DNA from: Enoplolaimus lenunculus
Taxonomy: Eukaryota; Nematoda; Enoplea; Enoplida; Thoracostomopsidae
Assembly: GCA_030248215.1 (NCBI GenBank)
Contig: JASANG010004062.1
Coordinates: 124,001 to 188,000, forward strand
DNA length: 64,000 nt
Direction of reading: 5' to 3'
Shown here piece by piece: positions 43,201-53,481 of the stretch. The position numbers and the translations under genes are program-made. The notes beneath the pieces were generated by a model. That model searched no databases and was not told the DNA's origin. It saw only the letters and a list, made by a program, of their open reading frames with translations. The first letter of the stretch is position 1, and every line of letters begins with the position of its first letter.

Positions 43201-43427
43201 GTTTGCATGTAACGTCGGCTTGCAATCACAGCAATTGTGAGTGCGTTGCCTAAGATTCCAACACTAAACACAACAATATAGAACACGGTGAATAGCGCAA
43301 GCGCAGTAGGTTTGTGATATGGCCGGTCTATACCTGGAATGGATTCCTCTGCCGCATCCGGCATTAAATCCAGTCCATTCAGTTCCGAGTAACCGGATAC
43401 ATTTGCCATTAGTACTTTATCACTCAA
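40276..43427 (-). CDS. Peptide GPCR, neuromedin U/pyrokinin/CAPA-receptor-like, two exons
   Basis: Exon 1 is 43427-41927 (donor A|GTACGT) and exon 2 is 41075-40276 (acceptor AATTTCAG). They join in phase to a 766-residue protein, long for the family (about 400-600). It should sit in the plasma membrane and signal through G proteins on binding a neuropeptide. Seen: N9 glycosylation site, TM1 about 41-68 with GN, TM2 LASLAFSD (Asp89), TM3 with Cys117 and ERW (141-143) in place of ERY, TM4 with Trp263, TM5 with Pro448, TM6 FVCFTPHH (509-515), TM7 NPILY (558-562), then a tail of about 200 residues. LPIDLYHMYRPHP, RGLLSECAANAS and TSGVLLYLSTIVNP fit NMU/pyrokinin/CAPA receptors best; TRH- or ghrelin-receptor relatives are alternatives. 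Intracellular loop 2 (about 144-256) and extracellular loop 2 (about 279-437) are hugely expanded. The intron carries a minisatellite. Confidence 0.85.
41134..41177. repeat. AAT microsatellite in the GPCR intron
   Basis: An interrupted run of AAT triplets. Confidence 0.85.
41296..41700. repeat. ~37-bp minisatellite in the GPCR intron
   Basis: Eleven head-to-tail units begin GTTAACTGTAATTGGTC and continue AAAAATCAGCTGGGCATAAG. Spacing is 35-39 bases and drift between units is moderate, highest at both edges. Confidence 0.95.
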
Positions 43428-43667
43428 ATCAATATATATGGATTTTTAGAAGCTTAAATTTTGCTAAAAATAGCTGACAGTTGTTTAGGACTCACATCGT
43501 TTACGGTCATTAAGCGTATTCTTAAATTTAGGCTATTAAAATGACATTAAATATTTATATATGCGTTTTTATTGTATTCTAAAACATAAGTTATGCAACA
43601 ATAATGTAATCCTAGTCAGCTTTTATTTTGATTCAATATTTCATTTTTTCCTGTTCAAATTTTTAGA
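43428..43667. other. Upstream region of the GPCR gene
   Basis: AT-rich sequence before the ATG. I see no element that decides a promoter or a 5' UTR intron. Confidence 0.3.
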
Positions 43668-44083
43668 CTGCTGTAGTTAGCCGAATAAAAGGCGGCAACT
43701 GATATTTATTTGGCTTCTCTGGAGTATACCCCTCCTGTTGATCGGTTACGGACTGTTATTTATTTTTAACCCGCCCTCCGACTCCCGTCATTACTGATAT
43801 ATTTTCGGTATTGCAACTATCAGTTGTCTTGTGTCAAAAGTTTGAGCGATAATGCAAAATTATACTTAGGAATGTATTTTAAAAACTTAAGTATGCTTTA
43901 ACGTTTTGAATTGAATTTTATTTGGTCCTGAAGTAATTTATGCGCTACAATTAGGAATAATTGACATTCATAGACTCCAATTAGGATTTAGGGACTCTTA
44001 TTACGGATACGGACTGCTATTGATTTTGACTCGAAATGCGGACCCCCTCATATTACCCCCTCTTATTCGGGTCACTGTAGTAT
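43668..44083 (+). mobile_element. Type 3 MITE
   Basis: The left end is CTGCTGTAGTTAGCCGAATA and the right end CTTATTCGGGTCACTGTAGT. The body TTACGGACTGTTATTTATTT is shared with 4395. Confidence 0.8.
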
Positions 44084-44337
44084 GTTAATTTTAGGAGTCT
44101 CATTTTTCGCGAATTCGCAATTAAAAAGTAGACGCTTCGAAATATCTCATTACATTTAGGCTTATACTTTGGTTAATAACATAATTTAACAAAAATAATT
44201 AATTTTTAAAACTTTAGGTAAAAGAATAGGCACAATTATTTGGCTTATCGGAACTTAAGTGAAATTTTCGTGACAGGCTCTTTATGGTACTGGGTAACTG
44301 GAAATTTAATGGCTGCAGAGTGCGAGCACATATAGAA

Positions 44338-44425
44338 AATGCCAGAACCGGAGTGGGACAAAAATTTGCCAGAGACAGAACCGGAGTTGAAACATTTGCC
44401 GGAGACAGAACCGGAGCCGGATATA
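44338..44425 (+). repeat. CCGGA-rich fragment
   Basis: CAGAACCGGAGTGGGAC and two GAGACAGAACCGGAG units, related to the CAGGGTGCAACCGG family. Confidence 0.4.
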
Positions 44426-44678
44426 CGTTAAGTAAAGGTTAGGTTGATAAAATGAGTAACGTTTTAATCGCTAACTCTGTCATAGTAGTTTCAAAATGGT
44501 TGTCAAAGTTTACATTTTGAGCATCTTTTTGGACAAAATTCAAAATTTGAAAATTAAAACACGCAAACAATAAACAAAATATCACTGAACCGCCTGATGG
44601 AACTTTCAAAAACGTACGACAATTTTCGATTGCAAAATTTTCGTTTACTTTCGGCAAATATTTTACTGAATCCGGCAC

Positions 44679-44879
44679 ACTGCCAAAGTATGGTGAGTCA
44701 ACTTGACTCTCTCTCCTAAATAGTGTTTTCTGAACTACACAAAATGAGTCAAATTCGACTCGCTGAGCGACTCGGGTTAGTTGAATTTGACTCTGGCGGA
44801 GTCGAATTTGACTCAGTTTGTGTAGTCCGGAAAAGACTATTTCGGAGCGAGTCAATTTAACTTACTATTTTTTGCAGTG
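44679..44879. mobile_element. Palindromic MITE (CACTG...)
   Basis: CACACTGCCAAAGTATGGTG and ACTATTTTTTGCAGTG are the inverted ends, with GAGTCAAATTCGACTC inside. Confidence 0.78.
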
Positions 44880-45331
44880 CACCAGAGGTTGATTTTGTTG
44901 CTCCGTAGATGGAACACGGTGAATTATAAATGGGTGTATAAATTTAGTATGAACAGTTCTAAATGTAGCGCAAATTCTAAGTAAATGATCCTAATAAATT
45001 GAAAAATTTATTGACGTCTACGTGTAAACTCGATTTCCAATTATACTTGTCAACTGCAGTTTCAAGAATTTGCGCAAATCAATTTGTTGCCAATTTTGGT
45101 TAAAGCATACAGGCGCCGCTTGTAATGATGCCACATTTGCATACCAAGTGGCCACAGAACCAACGTTACATATAACTGTCTAATAATAATAATTAGTATT
45201 AGAATTTACGCGTATTATTAATCTTTGGTTATTTTTGATTGGATTCAATTTCGAAGAACTTATTTTAAATCGTTCGGTTCGATCGTTGTCTGTTTTTAAC
45301 AAATCTTGACGCAAACAGCTAAAAAGCATAT

Positions 45332-45599
45332 TTAACCCTTTCTCGCATGAATATTTTCTATTTCACCTGAGACCTACTTTTATGCACGGATTCGAACTCC
45401 AGTGACTGGAGTGAGAGGCGTATACCATCACCACTCAGCTATAGGAGCATGACGCTCGAGGCGAGGGCGCTCTCACGTGTTGTGGTGATTTAGTACTACG
45501 CATACGTGTTGCAATTGTTAAACACGGTGCGTTATATTATTTACCGTATATACACTACGCTGAGTTGCCTATAGGCAACTCAATGTGAGAAGGGGTTAA
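45332..45599 (-). mobile_element. TTAA-type MITE with A/B boxes, copy 4 (complete)
   Basis: It is bounded by TTAA at 45332-45335 and 45596-45599. The ends TTAACCCTTTCTCGCATGAA and CAATGTGAGAAGGGGTTAA are inverted. The reverse strand reads TAGCTGAGTGGTGATGG, then GGAGTTCGAATCC, about 30-35 bases apart, as in a Pol III tRNA promoter. No coding frame. Confidence 0.9.
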
Positions 45600-46280
45600 A
45601 TGAAAATTATGGCATTTTCACACCATCTTGTACCACGGCTGATATCGTGCTGTAAAACCACCATGCCTTTTGGATATTAAGCGACACAGCTTGGTGAGTT
45701 GAGACACATAACGTTAAATGTTTCTCAGACGTCTGGCTAACGATTATGCCTAGCAGCGCGTCAAATTAGTTATTTGTCAACATCTCGTTAACCAGAATTC
45801 TGATTGCAGTTAGCGTTCATATTTCGACATGAAACATGCAAATCTTGTGCTACAACGGTTACTTATATTCAATGAATTCAACCAGTTTTTGTTTTTGCTT
45901 AACTTTGCTGCTAGGCTTTTATTTCGGAAAGTGTAAAACTATAACGTTTAATAAGAAAGTGTTGCAAGCATAAATATATTTTTGACTCCTACCAAGCTAG
46001 ACTAAAATTAACAAATTCTACACGTTCCAGGCACTTCATAGGATATAACCCCTGCAAGCACTATGCACTCCTGTTCATAATCGTTTGGACGCAAAGTGGC
46101 AAATATTGCATGCATTTTGGCAATACATAGAACTCATCAACGATGCAACGTTGCTTCAAAACACTTGCTCTCTTTGATGGGCGTTTCATAGAAACTGTCT
46201 GCATTTCAAATTAATATATGTTAATTTATTTTGATCTAATTTCAGCTACAAAATATGCTGTTTTTTAAACGAAAGTTGTA
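45600..46280. other. Intergenic, nothing recognised
   Basis: AT-rich DNA without a gene or an inverted repeat that I can see. Confidence 0.4.
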
Positions 46281-46400
46281 TTAACTCTTTCTCACATGAA
46301 TATTTTCAGTATGACTAAAGACCGATTAAAGCTCGAGTCAACAAATGTTGCCATGACGTTTCGTGAAGATTTTGTACTGTACACATGCGTCACATTTGGT
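46281..46400 (-). mobile_element. TTAA-type MITE, truncated relative
   Basis: ACTCTTTCTCACATGAATAT starts it, and TTGCCATGACGTTTCGTGAA resembles the GTCTTGTGGTGATTT part. The middle with the boxes is lost. Confidence 0.5.
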
Positions 46401-46459
46401 GAACACTGAACATTGTGTATTATTTCGCACGCAACAATTTGGCCATTATTCGTCATAGT

Positions 46460-46672
46460 AAGGGTTGCGTTATACTTTTGTTGACGTCCGGCGCCGTGCA
46501 TCACCGTCCAGCGCCGTTCGTCATCGTGTGGTATCGTACGCAAATAACTCACGTACGATACTGTGTAGTGACGAACGGTGACGGACGACGCCGTGTGGGT
46601 GACGGATGACGCCATAGCGGTGACGGACGGTGACGGACAGCACCGCACAACAAGTATAGCGCAACCCTTATA
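46460..46672. repeat. GC-rich CCGTCCGTCACC palindromic element
   Basis: AGGGTTGCGTTATACTTTTG at the left and AAGTATAGCGCAACCCT at the right are inverted ends. The interior consists of CCGGCGCCGT and GTGACGGACGG runs. Confidence 0.8.
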
Positions 46673-46884
46673 GTTTTTAGTTGAAACGGTGGCAAAATGG
46701 TGAAGTAAATGTTTATTCAGGAGCCATCGGGTTAAGTCAGGTGTTTCGTGTTGAAACCAAGTTTGCCTTATTTTTTCTGTTGCAGAGCGATGTGCCATAT
46801 TGCATATCGTTAATTATAGTAAAAATGCATGCAGTTGAAGTGTATGGCTATCCTGTAAATGTCCGGCGTCATCCGTCACCGTCT

Positions 46885-47230
46885 AATCCGTTGAATTAAA
46901 CGTTTGTTTGTCTTGTGACAAGGTTATACTAAGGAATGTACTTTCAAAATTTAAGTATGCTTTAAAGTTTCGAACTCAAATTATTTGGTCTGTAAAAGCT
47001 TACATATTTTCAGTTTAAAGTAAACTTATTGAGCTCTTAGATACACGGCTGCGCTTGTTATTTAATCAAAAAATAAGTTTACTCAAACTCGTGTTAAACT
47101 TAAAAACACATTAGTTTAAGTAAAACTTAAATCTCTAGTTTAGTTTAGTGCGTCCAGCCATTTAAGTTTTACTTAAACTGATATTCATGTTTAGTTAAGC
47201 TATAATTTACGTTTAAGTTTTTAAAGAATA
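46885..47230. repeat. Type 3 fragment followed by a TTTAAGTAAACTT element
   Basis: 46885-46990 matches the type 3 interior (GTTGAATTAAACGTTTGTTT, TCGAACTCAAATTATTTGGT). From 46993 it changes to AGTTTAAAGTAAACTTATTG-type sequence. Confidence 0.5.
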
Positions 47231-47704
47231 AGTATAATATATTATTTTTACAAAACATCATTAAACGATAGGAAAATTTATAATAACCTGCTCAAATGAA
47301 TAACTCCTAAAAAACCAGCATACAACACTTGTACACAACAGATCTGGTACAAAATTTGACAGTTTTAATCTAAGAAGACAATAATCAAAAGATATGCCAA
47401 AGCTTAACCTTAACAGCTCGAAACCAGCAAAACGTGAGAGGTTAGACCAAAACAATATTAGAAACGCCATGTGCAAGATTTCACACAACTTACAAGCGGG
47501 CTAAAATTTCTCTCGGGGGTTCAAAAATTATTCCTGTGACAGGAGTAACGGAGTCATCCGTGGAACCGGTCTGGATGCCAACTGCCCAAACCGACCACTT
47601 TGATCGAAATATGGTTTTCGCATTAATGAACCGTGGTCATAAACCTACAGTCAGACTAAGGACAAACAATCTGTGAAAAAAAGTGAAATTCAAACCGCCA
47701 GACA

Positions 47705-47855
47705 CACTGTAAATTTCAGTGATTTGATTTGAACGTAGAATGAGTTGTATCACTCAGTCTGAGTTAGGACTATCAGAAGTCAGAATTTTGAGTTGATTCG
47801 ATTCATTCTGAGTCAATAAATCAACTCACATCTCAACTCATTGGAATTTACAATG
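47705..47855. mobile_element. Palindromic MITE (CACTGTAAATT)
   Basis: CACTGTAAATTTCAGTGA at the left and GGAATTTACAATG at the right, with TGAGTTG/CAACTCA palindromes between. A relative is at 55972-56225. Confidence 0.6.
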
Positions 47856-49036
47856 CAGCGTTCCAAAACATCAACAGTGTTTTTAGAAAAACTGGGATAC
47901 GAACAGAAGTAATTGAGATTTTTTGTCGGAACAGGAACAGGAACGTGAATTTGAAATACTTTTCATGATCAAATGACTGTTTTACTATTCATAGAATTAC
48001 GGAAAACGATTATTAAACGTATTTTGGGCGATTTTATCGCCAAGCGAAATTAAAATAGCTACAAAGACATTTGATTTTGTAATGAAAATTTATTCAAATG
48101 CAAAGTTGTCAGTGTTTAATTGATAATAAACAATTTGCCACAAGACCGTAAATGTTCTGCCTTCCTGTATCGAAGCGAGTTTGTTCTAAAGTGCCGACCG
48201 AAACAAGAATAAGGGTGAGACACCAGGTGACAGTTGTTACTCGGTAAAAACAAACGGGCAAATTTTACATGAAACCAAAGCAAATATTTCCGCTAATCTC
48301 ATCTGTACTAGAAATCTACAACGATACTTTCTAACTTTATAAATCTAATGGCTTTTATTCAGCAGTATTATCAGCGGCGGATCCAAAAATTTCTGATCGG
48401 AGTAGCAGGTTAACATTAAATATATCAGCATGAGTTCCCCGTGCTTTACATTTCCCGCACCAATGATCTTTGTACCAAATGCCACAACTGACATGCGCTT
48501 TGATGATACTAAACAACACTGTTTCACAAAACTATTTTAAATAATAATAAATGTAAAAAAATTTTGAAATTTTAAAATTAATAAACTTTTTAGTTGAAAT
48601 TGGCTGGTTTTTAAATTGCGTTCCGTCTTTTAGCCCAGGGGCACTAAGCAAAAATTTCTTGTATACGTAATTTTTTTAATGCAAACTCTATATATTATTA
48701 ATCGTGTACTGAAATCAAATCGCACAGTTTTGGTTTCAGTTCGACGAAAACCTGCTGAAAATAATTTGAACTGACGGAGTATCCATGTAATTCATTATGG
48801 GTTTAGTTCTTCGTACACTAGGGTTAAATTACTTTGCCTATTCTTAGGCTTAAGTTGAGTTTTAGGCATAGGTTCACGGTTAGGCTAACCTGAGCTTATG
48901 TGTTAGTTTTTGGCGAAATTGTATTACAGCAGGACGAGGCATGTTATAGTATTAGCTTCAGTGTTAACTTTATTTTTACTTGTATAATAAACCCAATTGA
49001 TGAGGAGCGCTCACCGGTTGTCCACTCGTTAATGTT
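47856..49036. other. Intergenic, nothing firm
   Basis: It contains a GGATCC-type remnant near 48370-48400 and a faint run of TTAGGC-like words at 48840-48890. No gene is seen. Confidence 0.4.
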
Positions 49037-49337
49037 AAGTCCCATTCACACGTGCAAGTTTTTGCAGCGAGAACTCGTAGCTGCCACTTTCACGAAATAC
49101 TTGCAGCTGCAAGTATTTCCAAAGGAACATTCCGATTGACCAATCAAACTGCGGGTACAAGAAAGTTCAAGCGACTTGCAACTGCATTCACAGTTAAGAA
49201 TTAAGTTCAATAGCATGAATTCTATTGAATAATTTGCAGCTGCAAGAACTTCAAAGTTGCTTTGTGACTAAAGCTTGAACGTGCAAGTTGCACGTGCATA
49301 TTTTTGCTGCAAAAACTGGCACGTGTGAGTATGGCTT
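49037..49337. repeat. Inverted-repeat element (CACACGTGCAAGTTTTTGCAG)
   Basis: AAGTCCCATTCACACGTGCA is answered in reverse by GGCACGTGTGAGTATGGCTT. CTTGCAGCTGCAAG palindromes lie inside. Confidence 0.65.
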
Positions 49338-49549
49338 AAAGTTTGCAAGATTTAAAAAGACGATTATGAACGAATTTATTTTGCTATAAACAAAGTCCAC
49401 ATTTCAAGTAGATCAAAAATATACGTCCGGGTGTAAAATAAAGTCAGACCCTACAGCACAAATATTCAAGGTGTAACCGGATATCCGTTTCCGACAAAAA
49501 TCGGTGTCCGTTTTCGTTTCCGGTAAAAATCGTTGCCCGTTCTCGTTTC

Positions 49550-49978
49550 AACTGTCCCATCTGTCCCGTTGTCCCAACTGTCCCAACTGTCCCAACTGTC
49601 CCATCTGTCATAACTGTCCCATCTGTCCCAACTGTCCCATCTGTCCCAAATGTCCCAACTGTCCCATCTGCCCCAACTGTCCCATCTGTCGCAACTGTCC
49701 CATCTGTCCCACTGTCCCAACTCTCCCAACTGTCCCATCTGTCCCGCTGTCCCAACTTTCCCAACTGTCCCATCTGTCCCAACTGTCCCATCTGTCCCAT
49801 CTGTCCCGCTGTCCCATCTGTCCCAACTGTCCCATCTGTCCCAACTGTCCCATCTGTCCCAACTGTCCCATCTGTCCCAACTGTCCCATCTGTCCCAACA
49901 GTCCCAACTGTCCCATCTGTCCCAACTGTCCAAACTGTCCCATCTGTCCCACTGTCTCAACTGTCCCGCTGTCCCAAT
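49550..49978. repeat. TGTCCCAAC/TGTCCCATC satellite array
   Basis: Nine-base words TGTCCCAAC and TGTCCCATC alternate, giving an 18-bp period over about 430 bases. A GTCCCGGGAAAATGGGGCGG unit follows twice (about 50012 and 50053). A type 2 MITE end (CTTTAAAGTAACATTGGCC) closes the block at 50089. Confidence 0.95.
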
Positions 49979-50089
49979 TATATTTTTGGAATGTACTCCT
50001 GGTACACTGCTGTCCCGGGAAAATGGGGCGGGTACTCCTGGTACATTTCTGTCCCGGGAAAATGGGGCGGCCTTTAAAGTAACATTGGC

Positions 50090-50528
50090 CAAAATTTCTA
50101 TGTGTACGCCATTTGTTGTTTAAAAATTTTGAAATACCAGTGAATATTTGCACGCCTCAATTGTAATGGCAGAAAAATAAAACGTTGTTGAAACTTTTGT
50201 ACTTCATTATTCGTTTCCGTTTCTGTTATTTTGTACTATCCGTTTACTCCATGCAAACATTATTTAATTTGAAGCACAGCAGCAAAAAGAACAACATATT
50301 TTTGTTTAGCAACATATGGTAGGTAACATTTTGCGAATGATTATTAATAAACTTTGTACTGAACTGTTTGAAACACCAGTATGCCTTCAGATAATTGTAT
50401 GTCTGCGATCTTTCATTAATAATTAATTACTTACCCTATAGTCAGTTTCTGTCTGAAACACAAATATGAGCAAAGAAATTGACCGAACAAGAAAAACAGT
50501 TAGTAGTAGTAGTTTTTGAGAAAGAAGA
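50090..50528. other. Intergenic, nothing recognised
   Basis: AT-rich, no gene, no visible repeat. Confidence 0.4.
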
Positions 50529-50770
50529 GGTAATGTTACTTTTAGGGGCGTAACATTAGATTAGCGTATTCTTAAGCCTAAGCCTAAGCCTAAGCGTTGC
50601 AAATAAGCCTAAGAATAACCAAAAACATGTTTTAGAATCTAAGGGGCGTAACATTAGATTAGCGTATTTCCAAGCCTAAGCCCAAGCGTTGCAAATAAGC
50701 CAAGCCTAAGCAAAAAAATGTTATTTAGAATCTAAACCTACTCTTTTATGGACCCACCAGAAACCGCGAC
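50529..50770 (+). mobile_element. GGCC MITE type 2, internally duplicated
   Basis: AATGTTACTTTTAGGGGCGT opens it. The segment GGGGCGTAACATTAGATTAG occurs twice (50545 and 50643). The right part TTTTATGGACCCACCAGAAA is present but the terminal GGCC is lost. Confidence 0.75.
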
Positions 50771-50789
50771 TGGAACCTATCTGTGTACT

Positions 50790-51330
50790 GCAATGATTCG
50801 AATAAGATGGAGGTGACTGATGTTTAATTTGCGTGTCCAGAGGAAACCTGCCATATTTTTAGGTTACGGACTGTTATTTTTCAACCTGCGCTTTGTTATT
50901 TGTGGTCGGTTTCGTTATCCTTCCACGAAGCGTTCGCTCAAAATTGATGGGATTTCCAAAACTTTTCGCATATTTGAACTGGTCACCACCGCTCCTGATG
51001 ATTTCACACTCTCTGACTTAATTTTTGGCAAAATTCGATTTTTTAAGATCCGAAGGTCGCCTAAGAATTTTAATTAAACAAATTATATATCATTCGACAC
51101 AGTTTGCGAAGCTAAATCAAACCGTTTTAAAATCTTCTCACTCCAACTACTGGTTAGCGAGTTATGGACAAATACCAGATTTGCGCCATCTCACACCTCT
51201 GGCAGCGCGCTAAATCAGGCAACGCGGGTTACGAAATCTGATTAAAAATATATATATGACTCCTACTGATAAAAACTCAGAAATACCCCCGGCTCTTATT
51301 TCTATCCCAAATTATTCAGGTCACTACGGT
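50790..51330. mobile_element. Type 3-ended element with fold-back interior
   Basis: ACTGCAATGATTCGAATAAG at the left and ATTCAGGTCACTACGGT at the right resemble type 3 ends. The interior (GCGTTCGCTCAAAATTGATG, GTTAGCGAGTTATGGA) resembles the fold-back family. Confidence 0.5.
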
Positions 51331-51451
51331 GATAGAAAATCCCAAACAGCGGCGTACACGTTCAACATTAGGTCAAATGTAACTTAGCCAGCGACAATCC
51401 TGTTGTACTGAGTAATTTCCAAGCGCAAACTGGTCATCTGAAGCTCATAAT

Positions 51452-51673
51452 GTGGTCAATGCTACTTTAACGGGCGTAACAGTAGATTAAGCGTATTCCT
51501 TAGGTTAAGCCTAGGCCTAAGCGTTGTAAAAATGCATTCCTAAGTCTAAGCCTAAGCCTAAGCCTAAGCCTAAGCCTAAGCCTAAGCCTAAGCAAAAAAA
51601 TGTAATCTAGAATCTAAACCAACTCTTTTATGGACCCACCAGAAACCTGGACGCCCCTTAAAGTAACATGGGC
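51452..51673 (+). mobile_element. GGCC MITE type 2 with nine-hexamer CCTAAG run
   Basis: GGTCAATGCTACTTTAACGG and CCTTAAAGTAACATGGGCC are its inverted ends. It has a long uninterrupted CCTAAG array near 51538-51592. Confidence 0.85.
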
Positions 51674-52571
51674 CATGTGTTTTATTGCTAAATGGCTCAA
51701 AAACGTACAGCAGATACACACACCAAATTGAAAATGTTTAGTTCTGGAATTGACTTTTCATTTTCCACGCCCTGTACACATTTTATTGTGGAGGATGGAT
51801 ATATTGGCTAGAAAAGTTTTAAAAGTGGATAAAATGTCAAAACAAAATGCACCATCGTCTGGGTGGACAATATATACAGTATCCGTTGCTTAATTGGCTC
51901 ACACATGGGGACTCATAGAAAAGATATATCCTATCCCAAAATTTCTAGAAACAAATGAAGTAGGTCTAAAAGGTTTCAGTATATAATCATCCGGCTGGGC
52001 CGAAGCAGGCACCCCCATACGCCGATTTTGGGGGTCTCAACTGAAACAGCAGTACCAACAAGATTTTATGCGAAAAAAAATGCTAAAAGTGTTGATCATC
52101 ACAAGGGATCCCAACCCCTGAAAGTTGAGGAGGGGCACACCCTAGCCTGCTTCGACGCTGCCATTTTACTCTGGAGGTCAAATTTTTCAAATGAGGTAAT
52201 GGTTTCTCGAAGTCAACTCTTGGCTAAGCCCCTGCTGCTGTTGGCATATAAACGTAGAATATTATTGAAAATTATTATATAAAAAGTTTATACCAAAAAA
52301 ATTCTAACTGTAACATTGCGTTTTAATGGTAAAAACGCGAACAAAATACATACCAAATATTTTTGAAAAAACATGAATTTTAGCGAATATTTAAGTGTAT
52401 CATGAAATATTTTAAACAGTTTGTTTCATAGAACAACTTTCGGAATTATGCATCAAAATGGGAAATTATATTAATAAAACGATAAAGTTTGTTTGTTGCC
52501 GATAAATAAATACCATCGAAATACTATTTTATGGTTTTTAGTACTTTTCCTTTAATGTGAAGCGAACATCA

Positions 52572-53481
52572 CATATATATGTCATTGGCCAATCTGCTAT
52601 TCGTACCGTTTACGGGGCTTTTCGGTTATTCCACCGCCCAGCCGGCGTTTGCTCAAAAATGGTGGGATTTTGAAAATTTTTTGCATATTTGAGCTTCTCA
52701 TGACCTGCCCTGATCATTTCACTCCCAAATTAGAATTTTTGAAAAGTTAATTTTTAATGTTCCAAGGTCACTCCCACGTGGAACCCAAAAAGATTTTGTC
52801 AAAAAGTTACACAAATTAAACACCACATTCGACGCAGCTGGCGACGCTGAGTTGAATGGTGTTAAATTTTCCGCAATCAGACGTTTGGCTAACGAGTTAT
52901 GGCCATGTAACTGATTTAGCGCTGTCCAAATCGTTTGCAGCGCGACAATTATTAGACATTAACTCGCTAACAAGACATCTGATTGCAAAAAATTTATACC
53001 AATTTATTAACTCAGCTCCGCAAGTTGCGTCGAAGGGTATTTAATTTGTCTAACGTTTTGACAAAAACATTGTTTGGTTCCCAAGTGGGGTGGGGACATT
53101 CAAATTTTTCAAAAAGTCGAATTTGGCTGTGAAATGATCAAGGCTCGTCATGAGATGCTCAAATAGGCAAAAATTTTCGAAATCCGAACATTTTTGCGCA
53201 AACGGTGGCTGGGGTGGGTAACCGAAAAGGCTCCCGTTTACTAAGTGGCGTTTAAGCCAAATAGCAATTTACACTTTACAGATTATATCAATTTTGAGAT
53301 CTATTTAAGTATAAGTAAAGTAGAACCAATGCTAATTGGCTGATGGCGGAAGTTACGCGTTATTGGACAATCAGTTTTTAATTGCAATCCAGATTAAGCC
53401 AAATTGCAGTTCCATAGACGAGCTAATTGGCTTAGGTCGTTTAAAGTAATTCGCCAAAATATCAGACTGTCCTATAACATA
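52572..53481. repeat. GGCCAATCTGCTATT element split by a fold-back element
   Basis: ATGTCATTGGCCAATCTGCT at the left and AGACTGTCCTATAACATATG at the right match the ends of 7945-8183 loosely. The fold-back lies between. Confidence 0.5.
52606..53242. repeat. Large fold-back element, about 310-base arms
   Basis: The arm from GTTTACGGGGCTTTTCGGTT through GCATATTTGAGCTTCTCATG and GACGCAGCTGGCGACGCTGA is repeated in reverse (TCAGCTCCGCAAGTTGCGTC, CTCGTCATGAGATGCTCAAA, GTAACCGAAAAGGCTCCCGT). No protein is encoded. Confidence 0.8.

Noticed and set aside
44439-44855. 138-codon minus-strand frame
   Set aside because: It runs across a palindromic MITE and a CCGGA-type fragment; no protein-like conservation is visible.
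45380-45460. tRNA gene inside the TTAA-type MITE
   Set aside because: A and B boxes are good, but no acceptor stem or normal anticodon arm can be folded, and the sequence recurs within a mobile element.
49444-50153. Several overlapping open frames of 118-208 codons on both strands
   Set aside because: They are all produced by the 9-base tandem array, which lacks stops in most frames. The encoded peptides are simple repeats without a start context or domain.
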